A stretch of 64,000 nt of DNA from Chlorophyllum brunneum (GCA_963576785.1 OY756145.1:620001-684000); one strand, 5' to 3'. Counted from the stretch's first letter, positions 46,380-60,302 are shown. The notes: a model not told the origin generated them from the letters alone. Numbers and translations are program-made.

Positions 46380-47662
46380 ATGATCTCTTTCGCGTCTTTC
46401 CCTGCAGCAGGAGAATTTGGTGGATACAACCAACCACATCATCCTTACGACACTTCAGATGATGTGGAAATGGACTTGGATGAGGACTATCTCGATGCCG
46501 ACGGATCAAAGCTAACCTGTCCCGGTGAATCGCTGACGTCGTCGCAGGCATTCATGCGGTGGGCCAGCATCTTGTCTCGCCACTCATGGTAAAATGTTTT
46601 AACGCCAGTTGAGGTAGCGGTCATGGAACATATGTTGGTAACGAAGAGGTCATTGCGTCCGTAGCTGGGACTATCGAACGTGTGAACAAGTTGGTAACTG
46701 CCCGGGCCATTCGAAGCAGGTACGCCGCGCTGTTGTGGCACCAGTCATGATGAAATGTTGACGAAGGCGTTTATCTCAAGGTACAACCCCGAAGTTGGCG
46801 ATTTGGTTGTTGGCCGCATCACGGAGGTGTGTATCTTTAATTACTGAGGCCCCTGCCGTTCCCCACTCCGCACGCTACAGGTCCAACCCCGAAGGTGGAA
46901 AGTGGACGCGAACTCAAGACAGGACGCCGTTCTAATGTTGTCTTCTGTCAACCTGCCGGGAGGTGTTCAGGTACTTCATCGCTATTTTTAGCTCTCGGAT
47001 TGTCCGGACCTGAACCTCGTCCCAGCGACGGAAACTAGAGAGTGACGAGCTACAAATGCGCAATTTCTTCGAGGAAGGAGATTTGCTTGTTGCTGAGGTT
47101 CAGGCTTTTTTTTCTGACGGTGCCATGTCACTACACACTCGTTCCTTGAGATATGGAAAGGTACCATCTTCATGTCAAGGCTCCAATAATCATGATTCAC
47201 TGTTTCATATCAGCTACGGAATGGACAACTTGTCACTGTGCCACCTATTCTAGTCCGACGCCTCAAGTCCCACTTCATCGCTCTGCCGTGCGGCGTTGAC
47301 CTCATCCTCGGACTAAACGGTTACATATGGGTTAGCAAGCACGTCAAAGAAACTGAACAAGGAGAGGAGGGATTTGACACCGAAGGCGTTTATTCCAACG
47401 TCAACGATGTGAGTAACTCCGTATATTGCTCCAGTGTGTGGAACTAACTCAATCTCAACAGGAAATTGACGACGCTACCCGGGTAGCCATCGCCCGGGTT
47501 ACTAACATCGTTCGAATATTGGCGTCCCACTTCATCCCACTGACGGATACCCTATTGATAGAAACATACGACTGGACAGTTGACCAAGAAGGTGGGGTGA
47601 AGGATCTACTGTCTGAAGATCTCGGCGATGCGTTGGTTACCTCGCTGGCTTCCAGAGGCTGA
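46380..47662 (+). CDS. rrp4: Exosome complex RNA-binding subunit RRP4
   Basis: Cap subunit of the RNA exosome, which degrades and trims RNA in nucleus and cytoplasm. The N-terminal exon is acidic ([17 protein letters not shown]) and joins through introns to [20 protein letters not shown], the conserved Rrp4 start of the N-terminal domain. The S1 domain is [16 protein letters not shown] then [20 protein letters not shown]. The later part has [32 protein letters not shown] to [11 protein letters not shown], and a KH-type region [20 protein letters not shown]. The last exon holds [20 protein letters not shown] and stops at 47662. At least six introns, each in phase. Confidence 0.95.
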
Positions 47663-49905
47663 ATGCTCCAATTGGTCGTGGGGGGTTTCCCTGATATGGT
47701 GGAATGGAACTCCATCCTTGATGCAACACAGCCTTTTCTGTTGCGGTTGTTTTAAATTATCCAAAAGTTCAAACATTTGTTGGTTATGCAATCAAATGAC
47801 CTTGTGATTAACCACTAACGGGACTGAACATCGATTCATTATCAGCAGATGCATGGTCAGCCCTTAGCCGTCAACGATCAGCTGATGAGTGGGGTCGACG
47901 CATTAATTACGCCCCGCTAAATTCGATAAGTGTTTGGTTAAACAGCCTCTCCGTTGACTCCGCCAGGGTGAAATAAGATCCAGGTTAATCGGCAGGGACG
48001 GTGATCTAACCAGCCAAGCCCTTGTTGGCAGGTTCTCTTCACATTCGCCCCTCGAGCTCTATCGTTGCACTGAGAAGGCGCATATATCGGTTGGTGAGGC
48101 GTTAGTCATGCTGAGGCTACGCAGACCTGTTTGACTTGAGGGAAGTTGACTTGAGAAAGAGCCCACACTTCGGATCCAGTGGGTCGGTGTGAATCGTCAG
48201 GCTGGTCCTCACCGCCCCGGCAGAGCTCCTGAACCGGAATTCAGGGTCGTTGAAGTCGAGTCGAGGAGCGTACGGAACTAAACCTCCACATCTGATCTAC
48301 TCGCCCATGACATACTGTATACTGGAACTTGAATCTGGCCTGGTTCCTACGGTTCGGTTCCTTCTCTGGGACCGAAAATCTCTCCAATTCCTCCCTGAAG
48401 CCCAACACCTCCAATTTCATGTCGGCTAACCGCAATTCGCTTGGTTGATCTGTACAATTGTGCCCCATTCGGTGCTAGGGACTGAGAATTTGGCCAGTCC
48501 AAAGGTGGCTCCTTGAAATTTACCCATCCCACGGGACCTTTTTCGTGGATTCTTGCGCAGTGAGGCAGATCACAATCACCTGGGACTTGTGTGGTTGACA
48601 TTAAGTTCGGAAAAAGCACCCTACCGTATCTGAGGTACTAGTATTGCATTGGCGATAGGAGACACTTATGGTCAGGCACCGTACAGGGCTCGATGGTCGG
48701 GTGGACAATGGACATATGCTGTTTACTGAAAACCCACGGTCGCATGCCTGAGGTGAAAAGTCGTCTGTAGGCGGATTTTGCAGCTATACCCGTGCCCATA
48801 ACTGCGACAAACGTCATGGTAAGCATGTCGCTTGAACCTGGTGTTCAAGTGGATCCATCTTGTATCGTCGTCCCACACTTCCTTTCTTGCAGCTGATTCC
48901 GTTGTTTCAGGTAGTGATCGAGGAACCGTCACAACCTGTCATTGTATAGCTCCTCCCCATTTCTGAATCTGTGGCCGATGGCTTGGTTATATTTGCCAGT
49001 GTCCTCATATGCCTCGCCTAAAGTTAACAACAGTGCTCGGGTGTTTTAACCTGAGCCCCGCAGGTTACTAAAAAAATAACTTCATTGTTATATTCAGCTC
49101 CTCGGTTGTCGGACCGGCACTTCGGCGCATCTTTTCGACATCTTTCTGGTTAGTGTGGGGAATTGCGACGAGCTCCTGATGCTGTTGGTGCTAGCGACGG
49201 GAGAGGGTCTGGACCAGTGCCGAGATGAAATCCACCTATTTTACCTAGCGGCGTTGGAAAAAGAAGAGTTAGGAAGAAGTTGCTGATCATGTACATAGTC
49301 AACAGAAGACTCCCACCGCACCAGAACACTCGGTACCACCTTCTTTTCCTCTTGTCCTTTCTCTCATGTCGACTTCCACGGATTCAGTGCTTCATATCGG
49401 CAATTTATCAAACTAAGGGATGGGGAATTACTTGTGTGTCAGATGCTGTGCATGACATTCCCACTTCTGACGGCTTTTGATGTTCCCTTCATGAGGTGTA
49501 TACCAACTAAGACTTATGCAAACGCTTCACCACGTCCTGACGATTCACTATCCAATTAGGCAATTGTAGAAACAAGCTCCTGCTCTTGACATGTTTGACA
49601 GTTGATGTGATGTTTAGATGTCTCAAATCTCCAAGGCATCAATATTGCATCAATTGCTACATGGGGAACAGAAGGCGACTTGTTGGGTTCCTCAATTGCT
49701 ACTTAGGGGGAATGCTTAGAAGAGGGTGTATTCCTTGGTCGAGGGATTTGTGGGTACTGCATCATTCTTTGTGTGCGTTGAGGACGGGGTTCTTAGGGTC
49801 CCAGAAGCTGAGTTTATCACTTTAGATCAAAGGTTGTATTACAGCATGGTCGTTTCAGAGGGCGGCACGGCAGAGAGATACATTCGGAGATATGTGTAAA
49901 TTCGC
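47663..49905. other. Gene-poor stretch of 2.2 kb
   Basis: No gene, tRNA or transposon recognised. Short frames on both strands have no domain. The part near 49905 is the 3' flank of the sedolisin gene. Confidence 0.4.
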
Positions 49906-52408
49906 TCAAACAAGTTGCTGGAGCTTCAAGAAATCAGGAGTACCCAATCCGGTGACCTGGTAAGGAGACATTGATGAGTGTCCATATTTTTGTAGGGAAG
50001 AAGTGTGTAAACGGGGCTTACAGGATCCCAGCCAGTGCCAGCGGTGAAACCTAATCAGTGGATCAGGAATCGGATGAGATCATGGTTAGGGGTAATTATT
50101 TACCTCTCACACCACAACCAGGGTTTGAGCCAGCCGTTATGTCGTTGAAACCAGAAGCAGCGGTCGAGTATATGAGGGGATTGACGAAGCCGAGCGTCGA
50201 TTTACCTTGGGAGAGTCTGAAGTCATTCAGGAGTGAAAAGACACCAGCGACCGTCTATCGCGCTGGGTTAGCTCTGGTATTTGTGGTTCGTAAGGGGTTC
50301 ATACCGGAGAGCTGGCGCTGGTCCCCCCAACAGAAGCAAGACCGCCACCAATGACAACCTGGAATCCGTTACCTTGCGCCGAAACATCTGGGTAGGCCCT
50401 TCCGTTTTTGCTATACAAACACCGATAGATTCATACACGTCCTTTGGGGATAGTCAATCATAGAGGCTTACTTGTAAAGGCCATTGAAAGTGTTCCCAAG
50501 ACCATCGACAAACTTCGTAACAGCGGAACTTTGATATGATGGAGTGGAGAAATAACGGGAAAAGCCTCCACCAGAGAAGCTTACGGCAATTTCAGGGTTG
50601 ACTCTGGTTGTTCCTCCAACAGTAGTTACGAATGGGCAACTGAAAGAGAACAGCAGTAATCAGAACCTTAGGTAATTCTGTGGGTGGGCGGAGACGGCAA
50701 CTTACGATGCTGGGAATGCAGGCTGGAAAAGGACTTGATTCGTGCCATCGTTTGTGCGACAATCGCCACCGCCGACTCTTTTTGGGCAATGATGTGAGGT
50801 CAAACGTTTGGCATGGAAGACTATTTGGAGGACTTACCCAAAGTCGCCGCTAGAGAAGAAGGCAGTGACACCGCGGCTGCCGAGCTGAGCGAAAAGATTA
50901 CAAACACTGGTAGCGTAATCTTCGGGGACCTAAATTCGCTCAATAAAGCAGCGTTCTGGGAACGATATTGACGGGGTCCAACGTACGGTTTGCTCGTCGT
51001 CGCCGTAAGAAGTTGTGATTACTGGAGGAATAGAGCTCTGGGCGAGAACGAAGTTGATCCAGTCAAGGTATGGCTCGTTGGTGTCTGATGTTGTTTGAGA
51101 GTCTGGGTTGAAAGGTGGAGAGCCTCCCGTACTAGAGCGTTTCAGCATGCGTTAATTTCGTCGATTTACACACCAAATCACTTACCTCCAGTATGTGTTT
51201 GGTGTAGGGAAAGAGATACCAGTGGTATATTGGATATCCAGGTTAGCCTATGGAAAGGGTCAATGGTAAGCTGGCGGATAGACGATTCCATAACCTGGAG
51301 GGGCTTACCTCCACACCAGGTTCGTTTTGATTGTCTCCTCCTCCGTTCACTCGGACGGTCGTGAAACTGGAGCCAACGGCATCAGGACGGAAGTTCCGGA
51401 AGAAAGTCTACAGGTTCGTCAGTCACTGCATTACGAATGTAACCCAAGCCACCGACCTGGAGATCTGCGCGGTTTCTGGACAATTATCATGATTATTTAG
51501 TGCTTGTGAGACTGAAAGGCAATGACGTACGCAAATTCTGGAGGAAATAGAGTATGGATGAGAGCTTCCAAAAAGAAAGATATTGTTACCCACCATCCAA
51601 ATAACCAGCAACGCCAAGGGCGTTCTGTGAAGTAGCTTGGGGGACATAATCAACCGTATTGTAAAGGGCACGAAGGCAGGCCGGTGTGACCGTGGAACCG
51701 CAGCTGGATGGCACAGTAGCATCAACACCAAAGGTTGAGTTGCCTTTTTCCTTTACGGGTTTAATCTCGGGCTGTAAAAAGCTAGTTGCGCGCATGCTCC
51801 TCATCGTGCCGAAGTAAGTTGTGGGCGAGACGACATTGATATGAGAGTGAAGTTCACGAGGAAGGGAATAAGACATTGTTCGGACCACCTTTTCGCCTGA
51901 TTTGGGGTGGTGGAAGACATTATACTTGGTACCCAGCATACGTTCAGCCTTCGCCACCGAAACACGAACAGTAACCCAGTCACCACCTCCGGTACGATGG
52001 ATGATATCATCATTGGAGATGTCGTGGTCTTCGAGCCACGCTTCAACCGCTTCGGTCGAGTCGGGTTGGGGGCGAACAAATTCTTCAGTCTCTTCTTTGG
52101 TAAGGTGTTGACCATATCTATCAACATTCGTTAGTCTTTTGAGTTATTCCTGGAACACAATTAACATGCCTCGTATGGGTAGGATCACTGATTTCCATTA
52201 GGTTCTCAATGAGCTCGTCCATCTTGTTCTGCTTGAGACCAATGCGAAGGTCAAAAGTGTAGCCGCTTGGAGCCTCCGAGAGCATTTCCCAGCCATTGGG
52301 GACCTCAACCCAGGCATGCTTTTCAGCAAAATCATTCCATCGGCGAGCCAAAGGGGATGCTGCAACGAGATGAGCGAGAAGTAGAACGAAGGGGGAGCGC
52401 CAGAGCAT
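49906..52408 (-). CDS. Secreted sedolisin (S53) serine-carboxyl protease, tripeptidyl-peptidase type
   Basis: Acid-active secreted protease; fungal members release tripeptides or cleave proteins outside the cell. Signal peptide [20 protein letters not shown]. The pro-domain shows [40 protein letters not shown] and [20 protein letters not shown]. The mature part begins near [15 protein letters not shown]. The catalytic Glu and Asp are in GVE joined to [16 protein letters not shown], the oxyanion-side Asp in [11 protein letters not shown], and the nucleophile Ser in GGTSASSP within [20 protein letters not shown]. The end reads [20 protein letters not shown] and [16 protein letters not shown] with stop TGA at 49906-49908; the DITAGSNPG segment fits the family's calcium site. 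About ten or more short introns. Confidence 0.92.
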
Positions 52409-53558
52409 CGTAGAGGCTGGAACGGGGATGGTGAATGCAATGAGGTGGCAGGAGCCTCTGGGTATCGATCTACGAAGAGTTGGTATATAACTGGGTTCGA
52501 ATTCACATTGGGCATGATTCTTCGAAGGATTCACGGGTACTTGGAGAGCCAATGATGCCCAGCGTGGTGCCAAGTATAATTTCTCACAAGCTCACGTTTC
52601 GCCAGAGCGCATGGGGAGTAGAGGCTCGTTGGGTAGTGAAGAATGGATCAGCACGGTGGGAGACAGCAGAAGCCAAGTTAGCGCATGGTCAAAAGCCCTT
52701 TTCACACAGAAACACCCAGGGTAGCTTTCTGTCAAGGGTTGTTTCAATTTTCAGCTGACGGTTGGTGGGGTTCTGCGATACACGGTTGGATTAGAATCTT
52801 TATCGAGACACCTTGTGCTTTGATGGAAGGACAGCTTCTCGGGGGGAGCGGAGGACAAAAATAGCCACTAACCATGTGCTGCAAAAGGCATGATACGGTT
52901 GATGTACTATATATAGTCAAAAGTGACTTGCAATGTCATGTGGATTTGCTGAACCCCCTTGGGCATTGGCGCGGGTAGGTCATATGTTGTATGTTGCCAT
53001 TGCACGCCTAAGAGGAAGAATATTACGTGGGTAATTGAGGCTTTGATTGGGACAGAAGCTGCGGAAGGCATCGATAAAGTGCTGATGCACCGGAGCGCGT
53101 TGCGCTGTTCTAATAGAATCTTGCTGGCCAACACTTGTAGTTGGCAGGGAGGATATTTGACGTATCGTCAGTGGGCTTCGTTGGTCATGGGCTGAAATGA
53201 CGGGAGGGTGAGTCATGACCATTCAACCAGTCTTATAGCATTTACTTGGTGGTGAGAGTAGTTTGTTGGTACACGAGTTGGTGTCAGGCTTGGAGCTTGA
53301 AGCTTGAGTGAGTAGCGATCATGGATCCGAGTGGTGCGATGATGTAAGCGCGGATCAGGGTGATGAAGTGATGAAATCACGTGCCAGCTCACACAGGCAT
53401 AGCATGTCGGGGCCCTGCAGGAGAATAACTCACTAACACCTCCCACATACGCGACCGTGGACAGTCACAACACCGAGCATCTAGTGTTTCTAATCAACAC
53501 TTTCCCTCTCCTGGAGGTTTAATCTGCTTAGCTTGGGCTTCTATCATCCTATTTCTCA
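52409..53558. other. Divergent upstream region, sedolisin and DOA10
   Basis: 1.15 kb between divergent starts, no gene recognised. A possible TATA box for the protease lies at about 52482-52488 on the minus strand (forward TATATAA), some 75 bases upstream of its ATG. Confidence 0.35.
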
Positions 53559-56500
53559 ATGCAAGAGGCAGAAGAACAGGGTATGCTGTGACATCCTGCC
53601 ATCTTACCGGGTTCTTTTATTTATTTATTTATTCATTCATTTGGCAGATACATGTCGGATTTGCAGTGCTCCAGCTGAACCTGATCAGCCTCTCTTCCAT
53701 CCTTGCAAATGCTCAGGAACCATTCGTTACATTCATCAAGATTGGTCGGTCGCATGCCCACTCTCTGGGATTGGCAGCTCATTGGTTTCTCGGATAGTTT
53801 AACGACGTGGCTGGCTCATAGCAAAAAGAAAACATGTGATGTCTGTAAACATCCTTATTCATTCACGAAAGGTGGGGGGTGTCGTGAGGTTTGCGCAACG
53901 TTTGCTGACAAAGTTTTCAGTGTATGCCCCCGATATGCCTACGAGACTTCCGACCGTTTTGCTTGCTCGAAGACTCTCACAGCATGCTTTACTTGCTGTA
54001 CTTTTCATTTTACGCGCAGTTGCGGTCGCAATTATCTGGTTGGCGGTGCTCCCTTGGGTGACAGTATGGACATGGCGGATGTATTTTTCGATGGGAGAGT
54101 CAACGTGAGTCGATTGCTATTCCTTCTAGAGGATGCCTAACACATATTTATAGGGCATGGTATATCAGCAACCTGGAAAGATCTGCCAGTAACGACGGCG
54201 CTCCATACTATCATAAGTTGGCTTATGAGCCCACTGCTCCTACTCCGGGAAGTTTCATAGGTCAAATCGCAGCGCACCCGATATGGGTAGCGTTGTCCAC
54301 GGACATATTCACCGGGCAAATTATTGCGTCGTTAATTGTTCTTACGTTCGTAGCAGTATTTCTGTTACGTGAGTGGATATCTCAAAACGCGCGACCTGGA
54401 GTATTCGAAGATGAAGAGGTTTTCCCCGATATGCCACCTGCTGCAAATGACGCGCCTCCACAGCCTGTGCCGAATCCCCCCGCCCCCGCTCCACCTCTTG
54501 CACTGCCGGACCCCGCTGATCTAGAACAGCGGCAGCAAAACGCCATAAGAGCGCTGGAACTACTCCGAGCGGAAGCACTTCGTGCCCGGGATGCAAATGA
54601 CGCGCAAAGGCAAAGACAGGCCGAGGGAAACGAAAATGGAATAGGAGACGTTGGTTCAGCTAAGATTGTGCCCGAGAGGAAGACGGGGGTGCAGGGAGCG
54701 GACAGTGGGTTGGAGGAAGGTAGCGAGGGAGACAGGATGGATCGGGTGGAGAAGAGAATTCATGCACGGCTAACCTCTACGAAGATACAGGCTATGCAGC
54801 GTCGTGCCGTCAGGCCTCCTTCAATGGAGCCACTGGAGCCCCAGGAGGGCGATTCCGGGGTCGTTGACAACTCCATTTACCCATTCACTTTTCGAGCTTC
54901 CTCCTTGGAACCTGGTGTTGGCACTTCAGGAGAATCCAACTCCTCCGGCTCCACTCAACCATTTGTGGAGCCTCTTCCCTCTCCCCCACCGTTTCGTCGA
55001 CCTCGTTTACCCACGGCCGCTCCCGGTCCTGACAGCCCATTCACTTTTTCACCAAGTCAGACTCCATTAGGTTCACCCGGTCTTGCAACGTATCGTGCCC
55101 CTGAGGAATTGGGTGCGGCCGGCTCACCAAATTCTCGCGGGTTCTTTGAGAGTGCTCCGGAAGAGCGGGACAGCTTTGAATCGGAAGGGAATCAATCTCG
55201 GGACTTCGATACATCCCAGTCGTTCGATTCTACGATCCATGGGAGCGATTTTGAAGATGCTTTCGAAGCCATCTCGGCCCCCGAACCCTCAGAACCCGAT
55301 CACATTCTTGGCCGAACCGTAGACCAGGGTCTTCCCCCTAGCCCCACTTCCGCCCAGCCTTCTCCCAAATGCGATGAAGCGGAGGTATGCCAGACCCCAG
55401 CTCACGTACCAGGAGAGTCATTAGGCAAGAATGTAGGTTCGGATTTCGACCTCGAAAGTGAGCGCCGACATTACTTCCGCGATGTTTATGACGAAGCACC
55501 ACCATCTCCTCCTATGAGGCCGACTACACCTCGACCTGAACTCCCCGAATTGGTTGTCGATGTCCAAGACCATGAGAGGGAACCAGAGGCTGATTTGAGG
55601 AGGGATGACGATGATGACGATGACGAGGAGCCAGATGAGGATGGCGATGAGTTGCTATGGAATGATGCCCACTGGGATGGGATTGAGGTGGATGAGGTGG
55701 CTCAAGGGCAAGAGCAAAATGTTGAAGGAGCTGGAGCTGCACCTGATGTAAACCTCGGGCAGGGTATCAGGAGAGGAGAACCGGGTGAGGCTGCAGACGC
55801 AGAGATTCCTCCGGATCCGGCTGATGATCTAGAGGGGAATGTCGAGGATGATATGGAGGGTGCTATGGAAGGTTTGTGGTCCTGCTTGGCTCTTTTTGAT
55901 TTGGTCCTGATTGCCCTCTCCTTAGCGATTGGGATGAGGGGCCCGATCTACAGTGTTTTCCAGAATGTGAGTTGGTGTTCGGCTTTCGGCGAAGAGTGAC
56001 TGACGGTTTATTAGGCTGCACTGATGATTTTCGTCCTTGATACGGCCATCGGAGTTGGGGTTTGGATCCCGTTCACGATTGGTAAATGCGTGGCTCTATT
56101 ATCGGTATGCCCCTCCCAGAAAGTATCAACCGCTAGCTGCTTATAACTTTGGCCCATTCTCCAGCTCAATCCCAAACGCATTATCCAGATTCTCCATCTT
56201 CCAATCAGGCTTATTCGCGTCATCACTGACCCGGAAGTCGATTTTGTTATCTTCATCATTCAGCGTCTGTACCATGATTTCTTGAAAAAACATCTGAGTC
56301 CCATAGCAAATTTGACAACATCGTTGGTGGAAATGACCATGGGTGAAAAGCAAATGGCTACATATATGAGTTTCGCGAATAGGACTGTGAGTACTGGACT
56401 TATCTCCCTATCTTCGAGTCCACTAACCAGTTGTGGTGACAGTACGTTGAAGCAGTGCAGTTCTTCAAGGCGCCATCACCACTCACTGCCAACGAAACGG

Positions 56501-58841
56501 TACCAGCCGAGACGATCCTCGACAAATTGCCCATGTACCTTGGACCAACTGAGGCATACTTTGCTCTTCTCGGGAAAGAGGTCCGACTTGGTGTCACCAA
56601 GTTTAGGGATGCTTGGTATCGTATGGCTGTTAAGAACGGTCCAGCTGAGCGCGTTTTTGCGATCGGCCTCGGATATTCGGTTGTTGGGATCCTGCTGGCA
56701 CTCTATTTGAACATTTTGACGGTTGGAAACGCCCGGACTGCTACGAAGGCTGTCCGAAACGCTGTTCGCCAACAACTCTTGGTCATTAAGGTAAGTTGGA
56801 TTCGGCATTCAATCATCCGCGATACCCATATATGCATTGTAGGTCGCAGCATTCATCTTCATTGAACTTGTACTGTTCCCTCTGGGATGTGGGATTGTCC
56901 TCGACCTTTGCACTGTTTGGCTTTTCCCCGAAGCGAACCTTCAGTCCCGGATTGCGTTCTTCGCTCAAGCGCCACTCACGGCCATGTTCTATCACTGGAT
57001 CGCTGGTACGATGTTCATGTACGTGCTTATTTTATTGTTATAAGATGGGGATCATGCTGATATGTACTTCAGGTATTCGTTTGCTGTTCTGCTATCCGGC
57101 TGTCGTGTCGTCATGCGACCTGGTGCCATGTGGTTCATCAAAGACCCTCAGGACCAGAACTCGCACCCCATACGCGATATTCTCGACCGGCCGACTTTAA
57201 CACAACTACGCAAAATCTTTATGAGCGCTATCTTGTATTCTGTAGTGGTGGGATGTGTTGTAGGAAGCGTTGCTGGACTGCTGGTTCTTGGGAACAAGTC
57301 AATATTGCCATTTAGGTGGAAGAACCGGTGGGTATCACTGGAATCTCACATATCTACGATTCCTGACACGATTGTTAAGTGAACCCCTCTCGAATGTTCC
57401 TATCGACCTTCTGTTCCTACACCTCGTCCTTCCCTACACCATGCACTACTTCCGACCGAAACACGCGATCAAACGCGTTGCGACCATTCTGTGGAGGTAC
57501 CTCTCCAGGAAGCTCCGCCTTACGTCGTATTTCTTTGGCGACAGTCGTCCAGAGGAACAATACACGCCTCGACTATGGTTTGGCGCCGATATTAATGATC
57601 CGGAGCTCATTTCTCGCCGCGATGGGACCTTCCGCCGTGTACCAGCAACCGATAACTTGGCCCTTCCGCGCGACATGCGGGCAACTGCACAAGTGAAAGA
57701 GTCGGGAGAACCATATGACGAACGGGCAGAGGAGCTGATCAAGATCCAGAACGCGGAGGCCCTCAAGGCCAAACGCGATATCAATTTCGACTATCGGGTC
57801 GTCTACATCCCACCCGGTTTCCGTTACCGCATATTTGCGTTCATTCTGTCCATGTGGATCATTGGAGCTGCCGTTCTTGGAGTTTCTGTTGCACTTCCCG
57901 TCACCCTTGGAAGGAGTGTCTTCAGATTGTTCACAGCTCGTGAAGTTCACGATGGATATTCTCTCATTCTGGGCTTTTACCTCCTTGTGGCTTGCTACTT
58001 GTGCGGACGTGCTATCGATCGTTTGGATAGGCGACGCCAGCGTCGTTCAACTGAAGGCTCCCGTGCTGATCTAAGAGTACTAGTCATCAAACGAGGTCTG
58101 CTCTGGTTGGCGAAGATCTCGTTCATGGTGGCCACATTGGGGATTGTCCTCCCCGTCCTCGTGGCCCTTGTTATGGATTTATATGTGATTTTGCCCGTCC
58201 GCCTGGCACTAGATCCGTCCTTGAATCCAAGGATAAGGATTGTAGATTCTTGGGCTCTCGGCCTACTTTATGTCAAGATTGCATTCCATGCTCACCGGAT
58301 ACAACCAAATACGCGAATATCGCGGGGGCTCCATCGCGTAAGTTTATTAGCCTATTTGACCACATTTGCACTCACCCTCGCTCAGATCGTCACCCACGGT
58401 TGGTTACGCCCTGATCCCATCGCCGCGACCAAAGATGTGATCATGCCAATTGCAGGAGGGTTACTGGGGATGATCCTCCTACCTGGTGTTCTCTTCCGAT
58501 CGTTCCAGTTTTTCTTCCCTGAGGTGGTTGTTGACGACAAGTTTGTTTGTGAGTGTCTCTCGCGCAGTAGCGTTTCTATTGATGTCACACATTGGCGCCC
58601 GCTGCTTTTAATTATCCTGTTCAATGACGATTTACTGACTTGCCTTTCTACTTGCCCAGTCATCCATGTCTATCCAGGTATATTTCTGGCAGCCGGCCTG
58701 ATGCAGTCAAGTCGATATATCAACGATATCATTGCATCGTGGTCTCAGGCTATTCGAGATAAGGAGTTTTTGGTGGAGATGAGGTTGAGGAACCATGAGG
58801 CTGAGGAGGAACTGCGACCAGAGGCTACAGCAGTGGTGTGA
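53559..58841 (+). CDS. doa10: ER membrane RING-CH ubiquitin ligase DOA10 (SSM4/MARCH6/TEB4)
   Basis: Multispanning E3 ligase of the ER and inner nuclear membrane that ubiquitinates misfolded and short-lived proteins for degradation. The N-terminal RING-CH is split by introns: MQEAEEQ to DTCRICSAPAEPDQPLFHPC, KCSGTIRYIHQDC to LTTWLAHSKKK then TCDVC, giving the C4HC3 ligands. Transmembrane helices follow (LFILRAVAVAIIWLAVLPWV, ASLIVLTFVAVFLL). A long disordered, acidic loop (about 54380-55860) includes DDDDDDDEEPDEDGDE. Many more helices follow, with the conserved TD-region phrase RPGAMWFIKDPQDQNSHPIR. The stop is at 58839-58841. Ten or so short introns; intron 1 (about 53580-53647) carries an (ATTT)n run. 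Estimated length is about 1,550 residues, large but normal for the family. Confidence 0.94.
53616..53642. repeat. (ATTT)n microsatellite in DOA10 intron 1
   Basis: About six TTTA units followed by two TTCA units, immediately before the TTTGGCAG acceptor, so it serves as the intron's pyrimidine-rich region. Length is likely polymorphic between strains. Confidence 0.8.
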
Positions 58842-59039
58842 GGTCCTAACATTGTTTTGCTATTTAAGTTTTCTTGTCTTTTGCTTTTCATCACTTAATA
58901 GTAGACTGCATGCATCTCCACCGTTTACGGGATCCAGGACAAATGATAGTACATTCTATCCTCCAAATCGCATCCGTGCACACGAAATCACCATTTGATA
59001 GTTGATGTCAGGATGGCTTTTAAACGTATCATTCCTCAA

Positions 59040-59125
59040 GGGCACATGGTGTAGTTGGTTATCACGCTCGCTTAGCATAACTCTGCAATTGCGAGAGGTG
59101 TTGGGTTCAATTCCCAATGTGTCCA
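59040..59125 (+). tRNA. tRNA-Ala (AGC) with 12-nt intron
   Basis: The acceptor stem GGGCACA pairs with TGTGTCC; discriminator A. The D arm is GTGTAGTTGGTTATCAC. The anticodon stem CTCGC/GCGAG encloses TTAGCA, anticodon AGC (alanine), and the intron TAACTCTGCAAT lies one base 3' of the anticodon, the canonical place. The T arm is TTGGGTTCAATTCCCAA. 86 nt with intron, 74 without. CCA is not encoded. A T run follows the gene (TATTTTTTC), fitting Pol III termination. Confidence 0.93.
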
Positions 59126-59347
59126 ATATTTTTTCACAGTTCCACTGTGAAATGCTGTTTGGTGCCACAACTTTTAAGATCATTGTTATCTAGACCTGTA
59201 TTACACTCAAGGTATGATTATATAGCATGCACTACATTGTATTGTCAGCCCAGTAAGTAGTGTTCAACTATACCAGACACAACTTGGAGGGTGGTATAAA
59301 TGTTACTCTTACTCACCTCAGGCCCAAAATAAACTACGCAAAAATAT

Positions 59348-59433
59348 TGGACACATTGGGAATTGAACCCAACACCTCTCGCAATTGCAGAGTTATGCTA
59401 AGCGAGCGTGATAACCAACTACACCATGTGCCC
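59348..59433 (-). tRNA. tRNA-Ala (AGC) with 12-nt intron, inverted copy
   Basis: Read on the minus strand, identical base for base to the + strand tRNA-Ala gene at 59040-59125, including the intron and the first bases of the 3' flank (CCAATATTTTT). The two genes converge, 222 bp apart. Confidence 0.93.
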
Positions 59434-59621
59434 CTGATAAACCATAAAGAATTTCGACACGAATCCGCTCAACACAGCCAGACCCCCGTAACATTCCGCA
59501 GTCAGAGGGGCGGGTACAATTTCACTTCACTCTCAAATACTTTCCAGCTACCAAGCCATGAAAATTATATTGTACAGATACATATAGAGATACAAAGAAA
59601 CACGCCAAAAACACCGGATAT

Positions 59622-60034
<413 letters not shown>

Positions 60035-60302
60035 GTCAATGAGTTAATTGGTGAGGGGTGAGAGATGTGTGGTGGCGACGAGAAGCACGAATGCAATGAT
60101 GCTTGGCTTGCTGACTACTCCGAGCCTTATATATCACTCCGTGGTGGCTGTGCTGCTTTTGCCGTTTGTTGAAAGCTTGCGCCAAAAGTGGCCACGCGGA
60201 TCACGTGCGTGTCGCGGTCGCGACTGTATATAGGCGGGAGACTGTTCTGGGACCCGATATCGACTTTGCACCCACCACCGCCAACACCACACCTCTTATT
60301 AA
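60035..60302. promoter_or_regulatory. Bidirectional H4/H3 promoter
   Basis: 268 bp between divergent histone starts. Facing H3 there is TATATA at 60227-60232 (about 75 bases before the ATG); facing H4 there is ATATATAA on the minus strand at 60127-60134 (about 95 bases before its ATG). A CACGTG palindrome sits at 60202-60207. This layout suggests joint S-phase expression (inference). Confidence 0.65.
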
